A DNA stretch of 64,000 nt from Paucimonas sp. Its GTDB lineage: Bacteria; Pseudomonadota; Gammaproteobacteria; Pseudomonadales; Pseudomonadaceae. Both the position numbers and the translations under genes were made by a program. Under the pieces are notes generated by a model. That model saw nothing but the letters and a program-made list of their open reading frames with translations, was not told the origin of the DNA and did no database searches. Location of the stretch: the NCBI GenBank assembly GCA_031253995.1, contig JAIRVG010000100.1, positions 1 to 64,000 on the forward strand, given 5' to 3'. This document shows, piece after piece, positions 36,738-45,551 of this stretch. Position 1 is the stretch's first letter. Each line of letters starts with the position of its first letter.

Positions 36738-37919
36738 GTGTGATGTTTCGCAAGTAACACTCATATTTTGGTCTAGGCTTTCAGCATCAGAAATGCCTTG
36801 GAGCAACGTTATGAAAACCGGCCGACCTGCTGCCCCGATTGAGCTGAGCGACGAAGAACATATCGAACTGCTTCGTCGCTCCCGACAGCGTAAAGGCCCT
36901 GCTGAATCCCGCATTCGGGCCGAAATCATCTTGGCGTGCGCAGGTGGAGAGTCAGGTACCTCGATCGCCCACAGGCTCGGCATCGGCGTACACACGGTCT
37001 CGCGTTGGCGAGTGCGATTCAGCCGGCTGCGGCTCGATGGCTTAAATGACGAACATCGTTCAGGCCGGCCTCGCAGCATTACCGATGAACAAGTACAGGC
37101 CGTGGTCAATCAGGCATTGCAATCCAAACCCGAAGATGCCAGTCACTGGAGCACTCGCTCGATGAGTCAGGCAACCGGGATTTCTCCAGCCAGCGTCATG
37201 CGGATATGGCATGCCTTCGGCCTCAAGCCTCACCTGGAAAAGACTTTCAAGCTTTCGACCGATCCGCTGTTTGTCGACAAGGTCCACGACATTGTTGGGC
37301 TCTATCTCAACCCGCCCGACAAGGCCCTGGTGCTCTGTATCGACGAGAAAAGCCAGATTCAGGCGCTGAACCGTACCCAGCCAGGCTTACCTCTTGCCCC
37401 CGGAAAACCCGTCACTCGCACCCACGACTACAAGCGCCACGGAACCACATCGTTGTTCGCGGTGCTGGATATCGCTACGGGTGAGGTCATCGGCAGATTG
37501 AAGCGCCGCCATCGAAGCAGCGAATTTCTCGCGTACCTCAAAGAGGTGGACGCGAACGTACCAGAGGACATGTCAGTTCATCTGGTAATGGACAACTACG
37601 CGACACACAAGACCGACAAAGTGAAAGCGTGGATGGCAGCGCATCCGCGCTACCAGGTGCATTTCACGCCTACTTCGGCATCCTGGTTGAATCTAGTGGA
37701 GCGCTTTTTCTCGACGCTGAGCGAGAAGTGGATCAAGCGCCAGGCACATACCAGCGTGAAGGATCTGGAGGAGTCTATTGAGTACTATCTGTCCACTCAC
37801 AACGCCAACCCTCGACTCTTTCGCTGGCACCGAAAGGCCGATGACATCTTGGCGAGCGTCGGCCGTGCAGCCGAGGCGCTCGGCCGAAAAATATGAGTGT
37901 TACTTGCGAAACACCACAC
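36738..37919 (+). mobile_element. Complete IS630-family insertion sequence
   Basis: A 1182-bp element with 32-bp terminal inverted repeats at 36738-36769 and 37888-37919 (one mismatch). It is flanked on both sides by TA (36736-36737 and 37920-37921), the target duplicated by IS630/Tc1-mariner elements. It contains one intact transposase gene, so it may be active. Confidence 0.95.
36811..37896 (+). CDS. IS630-family transposase
   Basis: A 361-residue transposase starting at ATG 36811 (GGAG at 36800). The N-terminal helix-turn-helix (GESGTSIAHRLGIGVHTVSRW) is followed by a homeodomain-like second HTH. The DDE catalytic core has LCIDEKSQIQ, LVMDNYATHK and WLNLVERFFS. It is full length and undisrupted. 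Confidence 0.95.
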   Translation: MKTGRPAAPIELSDEEHIELLRRSRQRKGPAESRIRAEIILACAGGESGTSIAHRLGIGVHTVSRWRVRFSRLRLDGLNDEHRSGRPRSITDEQVQAVVNQALQSKPEDASHWSTRSMSQATGISPASVMRIWHAFGLKPHLEKTFKLSTDPLFVDKVHDIVGLYLNPPDKALVLCIDEKSQIQALNRTQPGLPLAPGKPVTRTHDYKRHGTTSLFAVLDIATGEVIGRLKRRHRSSEFLAYLKEVDANVPEDMSVHLVMDNYATHKTDKVKAWMAAHPRYQVHFTPTSASWLNLVERFFSTLSEKWIKRQAHTSVKDLEESIEYYLSTHNANPRLFRWHRKADDILASVGRAAEALGRKI

Positions 37920-37993
37920 TAGCCAGTAAAAGTAGCCTGGAATGATATCCATATGGCATCATCCCACCCCCATTCTAGATTTCGGATCGATCG

Positions 37994-38956
37994 GTGAATC
38001 CATCGCACCAGTCTCTCAGACTCCTACTTAGCGACTTGCTGGGGTCAACCGATGTCGTGTTACGGGCACGAGCAGAAAATTTTCGCTTTGAAGAGCGCGT
38101 AAGCCCCGCAAGGCATGCACAGTACGAGGCCAATCATGGCCCAGCAGCAGCGACTCATGATTGCTGGTTTGAAAGCCATGCGGATTATTTGGCGACCTCG
38201 GTACATACGTCTCTGCCAGAGACTTTCCAGGCCATGAACGCCGATGCAGCCCTAAAAGCTGCGGTATCCTCAGCTCTTGGGGGAGAGCAGATACTGATTC
38301 GCGTCGAATCATTGGACTACGCGCTAAGTGAGATCAACACATCTCTGGCCGACCTTGAAGAAACCTTAGCTATCTATAAGGGGAAGCACGACCCCCTCGT
38401 CACTGCGGGAGATGCAAAGGCGCTACTCCAAAAAGTATGCGGCTCATTAAACCGAAATCCCTATGCAGTGCGACCACGTTTCGCGGCATTTGCCCAAGAA
38501 CTGGAAGATGATATAGAAGCGTCTGATTGGGCCTTGCGCTTACGCGATCGTCTTGGCTTAGCGCATCTACCTCCGACCAACGCCTACGGCCCCCACCCAG
38601 TGGTGCTAATGTGCTACCGAGTGCGGGAGGTTACTGAGCGGGCTCATGCGCTTCATGCAGACCATCCACTGACAGTTCCCACAGTTCTCGATTCCGAGCC
38701 TTATGAGGTTTTCCACCCCTCACCATGTGAGCAAGACTACGGTCGAACCCTGAACCTCGCAGGACTCATCGATGACGACAGACTCGCTTCCGAGGTTTTG
38801 CATATGCGGATAGACTATGCTCCTAGTCACATCTGGAAAGTAGGCTCCATTACTGCTCGAGCAGATACTTCGCCTACAAGACTATCAACGCTGCGCGGCG
38901 ACCACCTGGCCTTGTTGCAAATTCTCAGCGGCCGGGATGATTTTGGAGTTCTATGA
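37994..38956 (+). CDS. Unrecognised protein, first gene of a two-gene unit
   Basis: A 320-residue soluble protein with a GTG start at 37994; no upstream in-frame ATG is available before the IS630 end. It has no signal peptide or membrane segments. A central helical stretch (about 100-180) is rich in Leu/Glu, and the C-terminal part has EVFHPSPCEQDYGRTLNLAG and RADTSPTRLSTLRGDHL. I recognise no family. Third positions are much less GC-biased than in core genes, indicating transfer. It overlaps the TPR-like gene by ATGA, so the two probably act together. The IS630 copy only 74 bases upstream may have displaced the native promoter or an earlier gene. Confidence 0.7.
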   Translation: MNPSHQSLRLLLSDLLGSTDVVLRARAENFRFEERVSPARHAQYEANHGPAAATHDCWFESHADYLATSVHTSLPETFQAMNADAALKAAVSSALGGEQILIRVESLDYALSEINTSLADLEETLAIYKGKHDPLVTAGDAKALLQKVCGSLNRNPYAVRPRFAAFAQELEDDIEASDWALRLRDRLGLAHLPPTNAYGPHPVVLMCYRVREVTERAHALHADHPLTVPTVLDSEPYEVFHPSPCEQDYGRTLNLAGLIDDDRLASEVLHMRIDYAPSHIWKVGSITARADTSPTRLSTLRGDHLALLQILSGRDDFGVL

Positions 38957-41127
38957 GCCTCAACACAAACATCCCTCCCGCACCTCACCCTTGGCTTGAT
39001 CGACTGACTACCGAGCCTAATCGAGCGGTCGATACGTTGCTGCGCGGTGCGGCCTACCTTCCCGAACTGCAACGCGCCACTCCGAGTGAGGCGTTGATGG
39101 CGCTAATGGGCGATAAGGCGACTGACGCACCAGAATGGAATCTTCTCGACCGAGCTTTACTGCAATGGTTGCAGACGAGACGAGATGCCGCTGATGAAGT
39201 GCTCAGCAGACCCGGGGGCATGGAGCGTTTTATTCGCGAAACTGGCGAGGCTTTCCGAACAGTTTGGCGCCTCAGTTCAGCTGGAAGGTGCACACTTCCC
39301 CAAAGCTGTACTTGGATACGTGCCGAACTCTTCGATCTGCTGCGTTGGTCTGAAAACTTTAGCGTAGATGCAACCTTCGATCTGAGTTATACCGTGCTCA
39401 TCGCCGGAGCCCATCTGCAAGAGGCTAATGAATACCGTTTTCTTTGGTTACGTATCTGTGAGGAGGCGGCTCAGCCTAGGCTGCGACATCGTCTTGATGC
39501 TGCCTTGCTGGGGCTTGCCTCTATCCCGACTGGAAAAGCTGGCGGCCCTAGTCATGACCTAATTGTAGGCCTAGCCCGTTGGGCGTACCGATTGCCACAT
39601 AGCGATCACTTCAAGAATGAAGTGGTGCGCGAGTGGCGGGCACTCAAAGCTGCTTTTCCACGCCAACCTAGCTTTTGGCATGGGCAATGGCTCGCGATTC
39701 TTAATGATGAACGCATGGCTGCACACCCTTTTACAGCCTGGCTAAAAGAATCTGATCCTGCACTACAATTGAAACGTGAGGTTACCCGGCCGCTCCGTAC
39801 ACCACAGCTGCCAAAGAATATTTCGAGCATCATCCTTGATATGCAGCAGAATCTCCGCGAGCAGGGGCTGACTCCGCTGCTATGGCAAAAAATGAAAGAT
39901 TTACTCAGCCAGTTGGAGTCCTACGCTGACACCACAGGCGAGAATTATTTCCTGGTCACCAGTTGTACCAACATCGCTCGAATTATTGTGAACGAGGCTC
40001 CAGGACTGGCACTTACATTGACCCGGCGCGCTTTACTGTGGGCACCCGCTAATGGCTACGCATGGAGTATACGTGCTACAGCTCTTGACCTCTTAGGTCG
40101 CTCCGATCTTGCAGAAGCCGTGCTGTGGGAGGCCATGCGCCGCATTCCATCTAATGTAGTGATCTATCTTGAGCTAGCCAGTAAATGTGTTGATCGTGAT
40201 AGTTTAGTCGAAGCGGAAGCGCTGCTGCGCCAAGCTTTAACACTCGACCCGAATGACGAACCCACGCGCACTGAGCTGGCACGGGTACTGTGGTTACAAA
40301 ACCACGTAGATGAAGCTGTAGAAGTTTTGCGTGAAATTATAGAGCAGTCCGAAGTAGCATCGTATACCCTCTGTTCTCTTTACATAGCCGAAGGCCGGGA
40401 AGTGGATGCAACTAAGTTGCTGGATCGGTGCAACCAAGTTCATAGAATAACCATTAAACGTCTCATCGCTCAGGGAACAGCTGGACAGGAAGAGAAACGA
40501 ACATACCTACGTCAGTCCCGGAGGCGTGAAGCGATAAAGCAAAGCGTCGTTTTAGACGCGGAAATCACGGAGCACTCTATATCGGCAGAGCTTTCGGAGT
40601 TCCCACGACTGGAGAAAATAAGCCGGGTGGCTCGGGCGGACTTGTTGTTTCAAATCGGTGAGCAAAGCCGAGAGGATGCTCTTCAGTTGGTAGATATGGC
40701 GCTAACCGATCCTGCAGATGCATATGCCCAAGTAGTGAAAGGGTTGGCAGTACCGGAATACCGCGAAGAAATGCAGGGCCGCATTGGGCGCTTTGTTGGT
40801 TCGCTGCCGGTGCGCTTGGCCCTCACTCCGGAGAACGTAAACTCTGAACACTGGCGCGAACTGGTCAGACAATTTCCAGAGGGACAGCATCTAACCCGCC
40901 TTATGCAATTGATCCGGGGACAAGCCGATGACATCGCCATAGCAGCTCTCAAGTCTTGGTGTAACGAGCCTACTCATTGGGATAATCGCTGGGATCATTA
41001 CCTTAAGCAAACTCTCCACCAATACCTAGATAGCGATGAGCCTTCTCGCAACCTCACTACCTTGGCCCACAACGCACTGACCCAGGCGGTCGACGTCGGC
41101 TTCAACGCCACTCCGATGGCTGCTTAA
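38953..41127 (+). CDS. Large TPR-like helical-repeat protein, second gene of the unit
   Basis: A 724-residue protein, predicted all-helical. TPR-type repeats lie at about 335-500 (for example LVEAEALLRQALTLDPNDEP then HVDEAVEVLREII). An N-terminal helical domain (1-280) is rich in Trp and Arg, and the C-terminal domain has no recognisable enzyme motif. It starts at ATG 38953 overlapping the previous stop. Codon use is AT-richer than in neighbours. Such large TPR proteins with a small partner are frequent in prophage/defence islands as sensors or scaffolds, but no nuclease, NTPase or other effector domain is evident. Confidence 0.7.
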   Translation: MSLNTNIPPAPHPWLDRLTTEPNRAVDTLLRGAAYLPELQRATPSEALMALMGDKATDAPEWNLLDRALLQWLQTRRDAADEVLSRPGGMERFIRETGEAFRTVWRLSSAGRCTLPQSCTWIRAELFDLLRWSENFSVDATFDLSYTVLIAGAHLQEANEYRFLWLRICEEAAQPRLRHRLDAALLGLASIPTGKAGGPSHDLIVGLARWAYRLPHSDHFKNEVVREWRALKAAFPRQPSFWHGQWLAILNDERMAAHPFTAWLKESDPALQLKREVTRPLRTPQLPKNISSIILDMQQNLREQGLTPLLWQKMKDLLSQLESYADTTGENYFLVTSCTNIARIIVNEAPGLALTLTRRALLWAPANGYAWSIRATALDLLGRSDLAEAVLWEAMRRIPSNVVIYLELASKCVDRDSLVEAEALLRQALTLDPNDEPTRTELARVLWLQNHVDEAVEVLREIIEQSEVASYTLCSLYIAEGREVDATKLLDRCNQVHRITIKRLIAQGTAGQEEKRTYLRQSRRREAIKQSVVLDAEITEHSISAELSEFPRLEKISRVARADLLFQIGEQSREDALQLVDMALTDPADAYAQVVKGLAVPEYREEMQGRIGRFVGSLPVRLALTPENVNSEHWRELVRQFPEGQHLTRLMQLIRGQADDIAIAALKSWCNEPTHWDNRWDHYLKQTLHQYLDSDEPSRNLTTLAHNALTQAVDVGFNATPMAA

Positions 41128-41163
41128 GCATGAGTCACCCCAAATACTCTAGACCCTTTCTAG

Positions 41164-42109
41164 GTTCTGTCTGAAATTGAGAGAAACCGAACTTCAGTGC
41201 CGCGAACGCTGAGACTTTTGTAAGGTTTTCAGCCATCTATGGAAAGGAATCCTGTGATGGCTAAGCGCTACGAACTTTCGGATGAAGCATGGAATCTGGT
41301 CGCAGATCTGTTCACCTCAACCCCAACCAGAGGCAGGCCGCGATCAAGTGATCGCCTGATGCTCGATGGCGTGCTGTGGTTGCTGCGCTCCGGTGCTCCC
41401 TGGCGTGACATGCCCGAGTGCTTTGGGCCTTGGCGAACGGTTTATCACCGCTTCCGGCTTTGGCGAAACCGGGGAACCTTCGAGCAGATGCTCAAGCGAT
41501 TGCATCTGAAGCTCAATGATCAAGGGCTCATCGACCTGCAGACCTGGATGATCGATTCAACTGCTGTTCGTGCCACCCGCGCCTCATCAGGTGCAGGTAA
41601 AAAAGGGGGCTTGATGAACCCGCAGATCACGCTTTAGGCCGCAGTCGGGGTGGTCTCACCACCAAGATTCATATGCTCTGCGACGCCAACGGCGTGCCTT
41701 TGCGCTTCCTGCTTTCTGGCGGTCAAGCCAGCGATATCAGCTACGCAGAGCCATTGCTGGACGATGTCTGTATCCCGACCAGCAAGCGCGGCCGGCCTCG
41801 CAAGCGCTGCCGCTGGCTTCTGGCCGACAAGGGCTACGATGCTGATGCACTACGCCGCTACTGTGACCGGTATCGCATGCAGCCGGTCATTCCTCTGCGT
41901 GCGATGAAGCGCAAACCCAAGCCTGGGTTACCCCGTCTGTTTGATCGCCCTAAATACCGTCAACGGAATGTGATCGAGCGTATGTTCGGCTGGCTGAAGG
42001 AGAACCGCCGAATCGTGACTCGCTTCGACAAGCTCGCAAAAAGTTATGGTGCGATGGTCTCGCTGGCTTGTGTCATGCGGTGTCTGCGACACCTGTTTTC
42101 AGACAGAAC
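41164..42109 (+). mobile_element. Complete IS5-family insertion sequence (IS427-like)
   Basis: A 946-bp element with 13-bp perfect inverted ends (GTTCTGTCTGAAA at 41164-41176, inverse at 42097-42109). It is flanked by CTAG at 41160-41163 and 42110-42113. Transposase is encoded in two frames joined at an A6G5 tract. Sequence is intact. Confidence 0.9.
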
Positions 42110-42113
42110 CTAG
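41257..42113 (+). CDS. IS5-family transposase made by -1 ribosomal frameshifting
   Basis: The first frame runs 41257-41637 (ATG after AAGGA). It carries the DUF4096-like N-terminus (YELSDEAWNLVADLF, LRSGAPWRDMPE) and the first catalytic Asp in WMIDSTAVRA. At A6G5 (41599-41609) the ribosome can slip -1 into the second frame, which continues DEPADHALGRSRGGLTTKIH, then LADKGYDAD (second Asp) and NVIERMFGWLKE (Glu). The joined product is complete. Its stop TAG (42111-42113) lies in the flanking CTAG, outside the element itself. Confidence 0.9.
41599..41609 (+). promoter_or_regulatory. Slippery A6G5 tract for programmed -1 frameshift
   Basis: AAAAAAGGGGG where the zero frame reads AAA AAA GGG GGC. 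The continuation of conserved IS5 transposase sequence is in the -1 frame, which is the usual arrangement in the IS427 group. Confidence 0.8.
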
Positions 42114-42193
42114 TCTCCGCAGATCGCTGTCGAGTCAGCGATCAGGTTTGGTCGCCTGGAAGTACCAAGGTCATCTAACGAGGACCTATTGCA

Positions 42194-42370
42194 ATGAAAA
42201 AGATTGTTCCCGCTACACCTGCCCTTCCCCGACGCCCCGTCACCGCCCACACCCATTTCGGCTCCTGCAATAACACCCATCCCCACCTGTTCAGCGTCTG
42301 CGCTGGCATCAGCATGGAAGATGCCCTGGCGCATCTGGCCATGGCGTTGGTGGCTGCGAGTGAAACCAAC
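42194..42370 (+). pseudogene. 5' fragment of a DUF6124 (DUF3077) gene
   Basis: Encodes MKKIVP..., THFGSC and ISMEDALAHLAMALVAASETN, the N-terminal ~59 residues of the DUF6124 family that is widespread in Pseudomonas. The family normally continues about 40 residues further. Here the homology stops at about 42370, where antisense IS110-type transposase sequence begins, and the frame ends at 42418. The gene is therefore truncated and probably nonfunctional. Confidence 0.75.
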
Positions 42371-43209
42371 CGCACCGTATTTCCGCTGCTGTGCTGCTCG
42401 GGCACCGTGCCGAAGTAGGCCGCAAAATCCCGGGCATTTGCGAAGCGCTCTGGCTCGGTTTGCTTGGCCACAACGGCCGAGGAGAGAATTGGGCCGATAC
42501 CGCGCACTGTCATCAAACGTTGTGTTGTTTCGTTTTCCTGAGCGGCCTTTTTTACACGCCCGGTTATCACTTCTATCCGCTCATTCAGTGTCTTCCACTC
42601 TTCCAGCAACTCGGAAATCAGCTCATGCAGTAGCTCTGGAATCAGTGGGCTGGGACTCTCAAGCAACCGGTTGACCTCTCGCTCAAGAGCGGCCTTGCCC
42701 TGTGGGATGGAAACACCATATTCCAACAGCAGACCGCGCATCTGATTACTCATGGCGGTGTGATCTTTCACGTAGCGCTGGCGCACTCGATGCAGCGCCT
42801 GCATTTCTTGCGAAGCCTCGGTTTTCACCGGTACGGCGTGAATATGCTGATCTCGACCGGCACGAAGAATTGCGAACACATCATTGCGATCGTTTTTGGG
42901 GCCACTGCGGTGGTTGACCACATGCCGGGCTGGCAGGATTCGAGGTTGATTACCCTGCTTGAGCAGCATTCGGCCCCAGGCTTGAGCACCTGGGCCGGTT
43001 TCCATCAGAACCGGAATACCCCGCGGTAATTGCTGCAAGAAGGTGATGAACGCATCACGTGATCTGATGCGCTTCTCGTAGATCACCTGCCCCAGCTGAT
43101 CTTCGCCTGCGACCTGAAACACGCTCTTCGCCAGGTCCACGGCTACGGTGGTGCAGGCCGAAAGATCACCTGCAGGCAGGGAGTTCTTTTTCGAAGTACT
43201 CTTGCTCAT
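42371..43209 (-). pseudogene. IS110-family (IS1111-like) transposase, C-terminus lost
   Basis: The start is at 43209 (MSKSTSKKN...). The N-terminal RuvC-like DEDD domain (TTVAVDLAKSVFQVAGED, METGPGAQAWGR, PKNDRNDVFAILRA) and the Transposase_20 domain (LMTVRGIGPILSSAVV, FAAYFGTVPEQHSSGN) are intact. The normal C-terminal continuation after HSSGN, including the catalytic serine region, is replaced by antisense DUF6124 sequence; the frame runs on to 42175. The 3' flank that in IS1111 elements encodes the bridge RNA would also be missing. Confidence 0.75.
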
Positions 43210-43542
43210 GGTCTCGCCCTCGCTGTCGCTGACATCCATAGGATGCCACCGTGGCGCACAGACGCCTCGGCGGGGGCGAGTCCATCCAATTACCTGAGTA
43301 GATATCCATGCTCATCGCTGACAAGCGACCTGCTACAGGAGGCTCTGTCAGCCATAAAACGATCTTCGTGTACACGAAAGGCAGCATTACCTACTCAGCC
43401 AGAAATCGACCCAATGGAGCATTCACCTCCCACCCTCCATGATTAATGAACAAATCTCATGAACCCTTGCCAACTTACCCGTCTAGTCCCCACTCGATAG
43501 CTCGCTTACTGTTCTCCCAACACCAAATATCGGGAGATCCAG
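43210..43542. other. IS110 left flank and intergenic sequence
   Basis: About 330 bases. The first ~80 are likely the transposase leader and end of the IS110 element (no terminal inverted repeat needed in this family). The remainder is AT-richer and has no supported gene. GGAG (43533-43536) serves the aldo-keto reductase. I could not find the missing 3' half of the DUF6124 gene here. Confidence 0.4.
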
Positions 43543-44532
43543 ATGCACAAGCGCACACTCGGCAACAGTTCACTCGAAGTGTCCGCCCTGGGCTTGGGTT
43601 GCATGGGCTTGAGCCATGGCTACGGCCCGGCGACTGACACACAACAGGCCATTACGCTGATCCGATCGGCGTTTGACCGGGGCGTCACGTTCTTCGACAC
43701 CGCCGAGGTTTATGGCCCCTACCTGAACGAACAGGTGGTGGGCGAAGCCCTGGCACCGGTGCGCGATCAAGTGGTCATCGCCACCAAGTTCGGCTTCACC
43801 TTCGGCGACGACAATAAACAGCAGATTCTCAACAGCCGCCCCGAGCACATCCGGGGCGCGGTCGAGGGCTCTTTGCGTCGGCTGAGGACCGATTACATCG
43901 ATCTGCTTTACCAGCACCGTGTCGATCCGGCCGTGCCGATCGAGGACGTCGCCGGCGTGGTGAAGGACTTGATCGGCGAAGGCAAGGTCAAGCACTTCGG
44001 CCTGTCGGAAGCAGGTGCGCAGACCATTCGCCGTGCACACGCGGTGCAGCCGGTCGCAGCGCTGCAAAGCGAATACTCATTGTGGTGGCGCGAGCCTGAG
44101 CGGGAAATCCTGCCGACGCTCTGGGAGCTGGGCATCGGCCTGGTGCCATTCAGCCCATTGGGCAAAGGCTTTCTCACCGGCACGGTGTCGGCGCAGACCA
44201 CTTACGGCAGCGACGATTTCCGCAGCATCGTCCCGCGTTTCAGCCAGGCGGCCCTGCAAGCCAATCAGGACCTGGTGGTATTGATCCGTCAGATCGCCGC
44301 GCAGAAACAGGCCACACCCGCGCAGATCGCTCTGGCATGGCTGCTCGCACAGGCACCGTGGATCGTGCCGATTCCGGGGACGACCAAACTGCCTCGCCTG
44401 GAAGAAAACCTCGGCGGCGCGGATATCACGCTCGACGCCGCCGAACTCAAGGTGATCGATGCCGCACTGGCGCAGATCCGCATTGAAGGCGACCGCTATC
44501 CCGAGGCCCTCAAGGCGCGAGTCGGCAGATGA
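43543..44532 (+). CDS. Aldo/keto reductase
   Basis: A 329-residue NADPH-dependent aldo/keto reductase of the AKR13/YajO-like type. The catalytic tetrad is visible: Asp and Tyr in FFDTAEVYGP, Lys in IATKFGFTF, His in LLYQHRVDP. Cofactor-binding IPIPGTTKLPRLEENLG lies near the C-terminus. It overlaps the flavodoxin gene by ATGA (44529-44532), pointing to a shared redox role. Substrate unknown. Confidence 0.9.
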   Translation: MHKRTLGNSSLEVSALGLGCMGLSHGYGPATDTQQAITLIRSAFDRGVTFFDTAEVYGPYLNEQVVGEALAPVRDQVVIATKFGFTFGDDNKQQILNSRPEHIRGAVEGSLRRLRTDYIDLLYQHRVDPAVPIEDVAGVVKDLIGEGKVKHFGLSEAGAQTIRRAHAVQPVAALQSEYSLWWREPEREILPTLWELGIGLVPFSPLGKGFLTGTVSAQTTYGSDDFRSIVPRFSQAALQANQDLVVLIRQIAAQKQATPAQIALAWLLAQAPWIVPIPGTTKLPRLEENLGGADITLDAAELKVIDAALAQIRIEGDRYPEALKARVGR

Positions 44533-45137
44533 ACGACGATCATGATCCGCTGCGCCGCACGGTGATCGCCGCGCTGGCCAGCGCCCCGCTGCTGTCGCTC
44601 GCCGACACGCGAGGCGCCGGTGAAATACCGCGCTCAGGCTCACGGATTCTGGTCGCGTACTTCTCGCGCTCGGGCAATACCCGCGTCGTTGCAGGGCTGA
44701 TCCAGCGTGGGCTGGGTGCCGATCTCTTCGAGATTCGCCCGGCCCACGCCTACCCCGAGGACTATCTGCAAACCGTGGCGCAGGCGCGCCTGGAACGTGA
44801 CAGCGGCTTCGAACCCGAGCTGCAAGACAAGGTTCACGCCCTCGACGACTACGACACGATCTATCTCGGCTTTCCGATCTGGGGTGAAACCGCCCCGCCC
44901 ATCGTGCGCGCCTTTCTCAGCGCCCACGACCTGACCGGCAAGACCCTCATCCCCTTCAATACCCATGGCGGATATGGCTTGGGCAACAGCCGCAGCGTAC
45001 TGGTCGGGCACGCACCGAAGGCCAGGGTTCTGGAAGGTTTCGTGATGGAGAGCAAGCAGGAGCGCAAGACCATGGAACGCGTGAACGGCTGGCTGAGCGA
45101 TCGCCCCCTCACGTCACTCACATCTGACCGGAGTTGA
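44529..45137 (+). CDS. Flavodoxin-like protein with possible twin-arginine signal
   Basis: A 202-residue protein. The N-terminus DPLRRTVIAALASAPLLSLA resembles a Tat-type signal peptide, followed by a flavodoxin_4 fold. The FMN phosphate loop is YFSRSGNTR, with the isoalloxazine loops at FPIWGETAPP and FNTHGGYGLG. Probably a periplasmic or membrane-associated FMN protein. It is coupled to the aldo/keto reductase gene. Confidence 0.85.
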   Translation: MNDDHDPLRRTVIAALASAPLLSLADTRGAGEIPRSGSRILVAYFSRSGNTRVVAGLIQRGLGADLFEIRPAHAYPEDYLQTVAQARLERDSGFEPELQDKVHALDDYDTIYLGFPIWGETAPPIVRAFLSAHDLTGKTLIPFNTHGGYGLGNSRSVLVGHAPKARVLEGFVMESKQERKTMERVNGWLSDRPLTSLTSDRS

Positions 45138-45141
45138 CCCG

Positions 45142-45327
45142 ATGAACCGATTGATCGCGCCACTCGTGGCCTTGTCATTCATGGCGGCAGAATCCCAGGC
45201 CGCCAGCGAAATCCGCGTTACGCCGAACGGCTCGCAGCCCTCGGTCAAGGGCGCGGCGCAAAACTTTACCGGCACGGTACGGATTGATGGCCTGTTCAAG
45301 GGCGAGCCGCCGGCGCGCGGTCAATGA
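45142..45327 (+). pseudogene. 5' remnant of a secreted cupin-domain protein gene
   Basis: Encodes a signal peptide (MNRLIAPLVALSFMAAESQA) and the start of a cupin family protein (IRVTPNGSQPSVKG, then FTGTVRIDGLF), 61 residues in all. Full members are about 150 residues with a histidine-rich cupin barrel; none of that follows. The next ~210 bases (to 45540) have no coding signal I can relate to it, so the barrel has been deleted. Confidence 0.7.
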
Positions 45328-45551
45328 AGTTACGGAATGTGTCGAAGCCGCTGGCCCGGCACCTTGGTCGCAAACCGTCATACGCCGTCCAGTCCCCGCA
45401 TCAGCGGGGTCGTTCCCGAATTGCAGCGGTTCTGGTCATGTCGATTCATGAATTCTGCTCAGAGGTCCATGCGCAATTCCGGGGTTAATCGACACAACCA
45501 TCCTCCGTACGATCCAGCGACACCGCAGTGACCCGCATGGAGCCTTTCACG

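Noticed and set aside
36439..36753. 104-codon minus-strand frame upstream of IS630
   Set aside because: No homology I recognise, crosses into the IS630 terminal repeat, and the region looks like structured RNA-type or intron-derived sequence.
36738..42109. Composite transposon formed by the two IS elements
   Set aside because: The left element is IS630 family and the right one IS5 family, with unrelated ends and separate target duplications, so they cannot mobilise the intervening genes as a unit.
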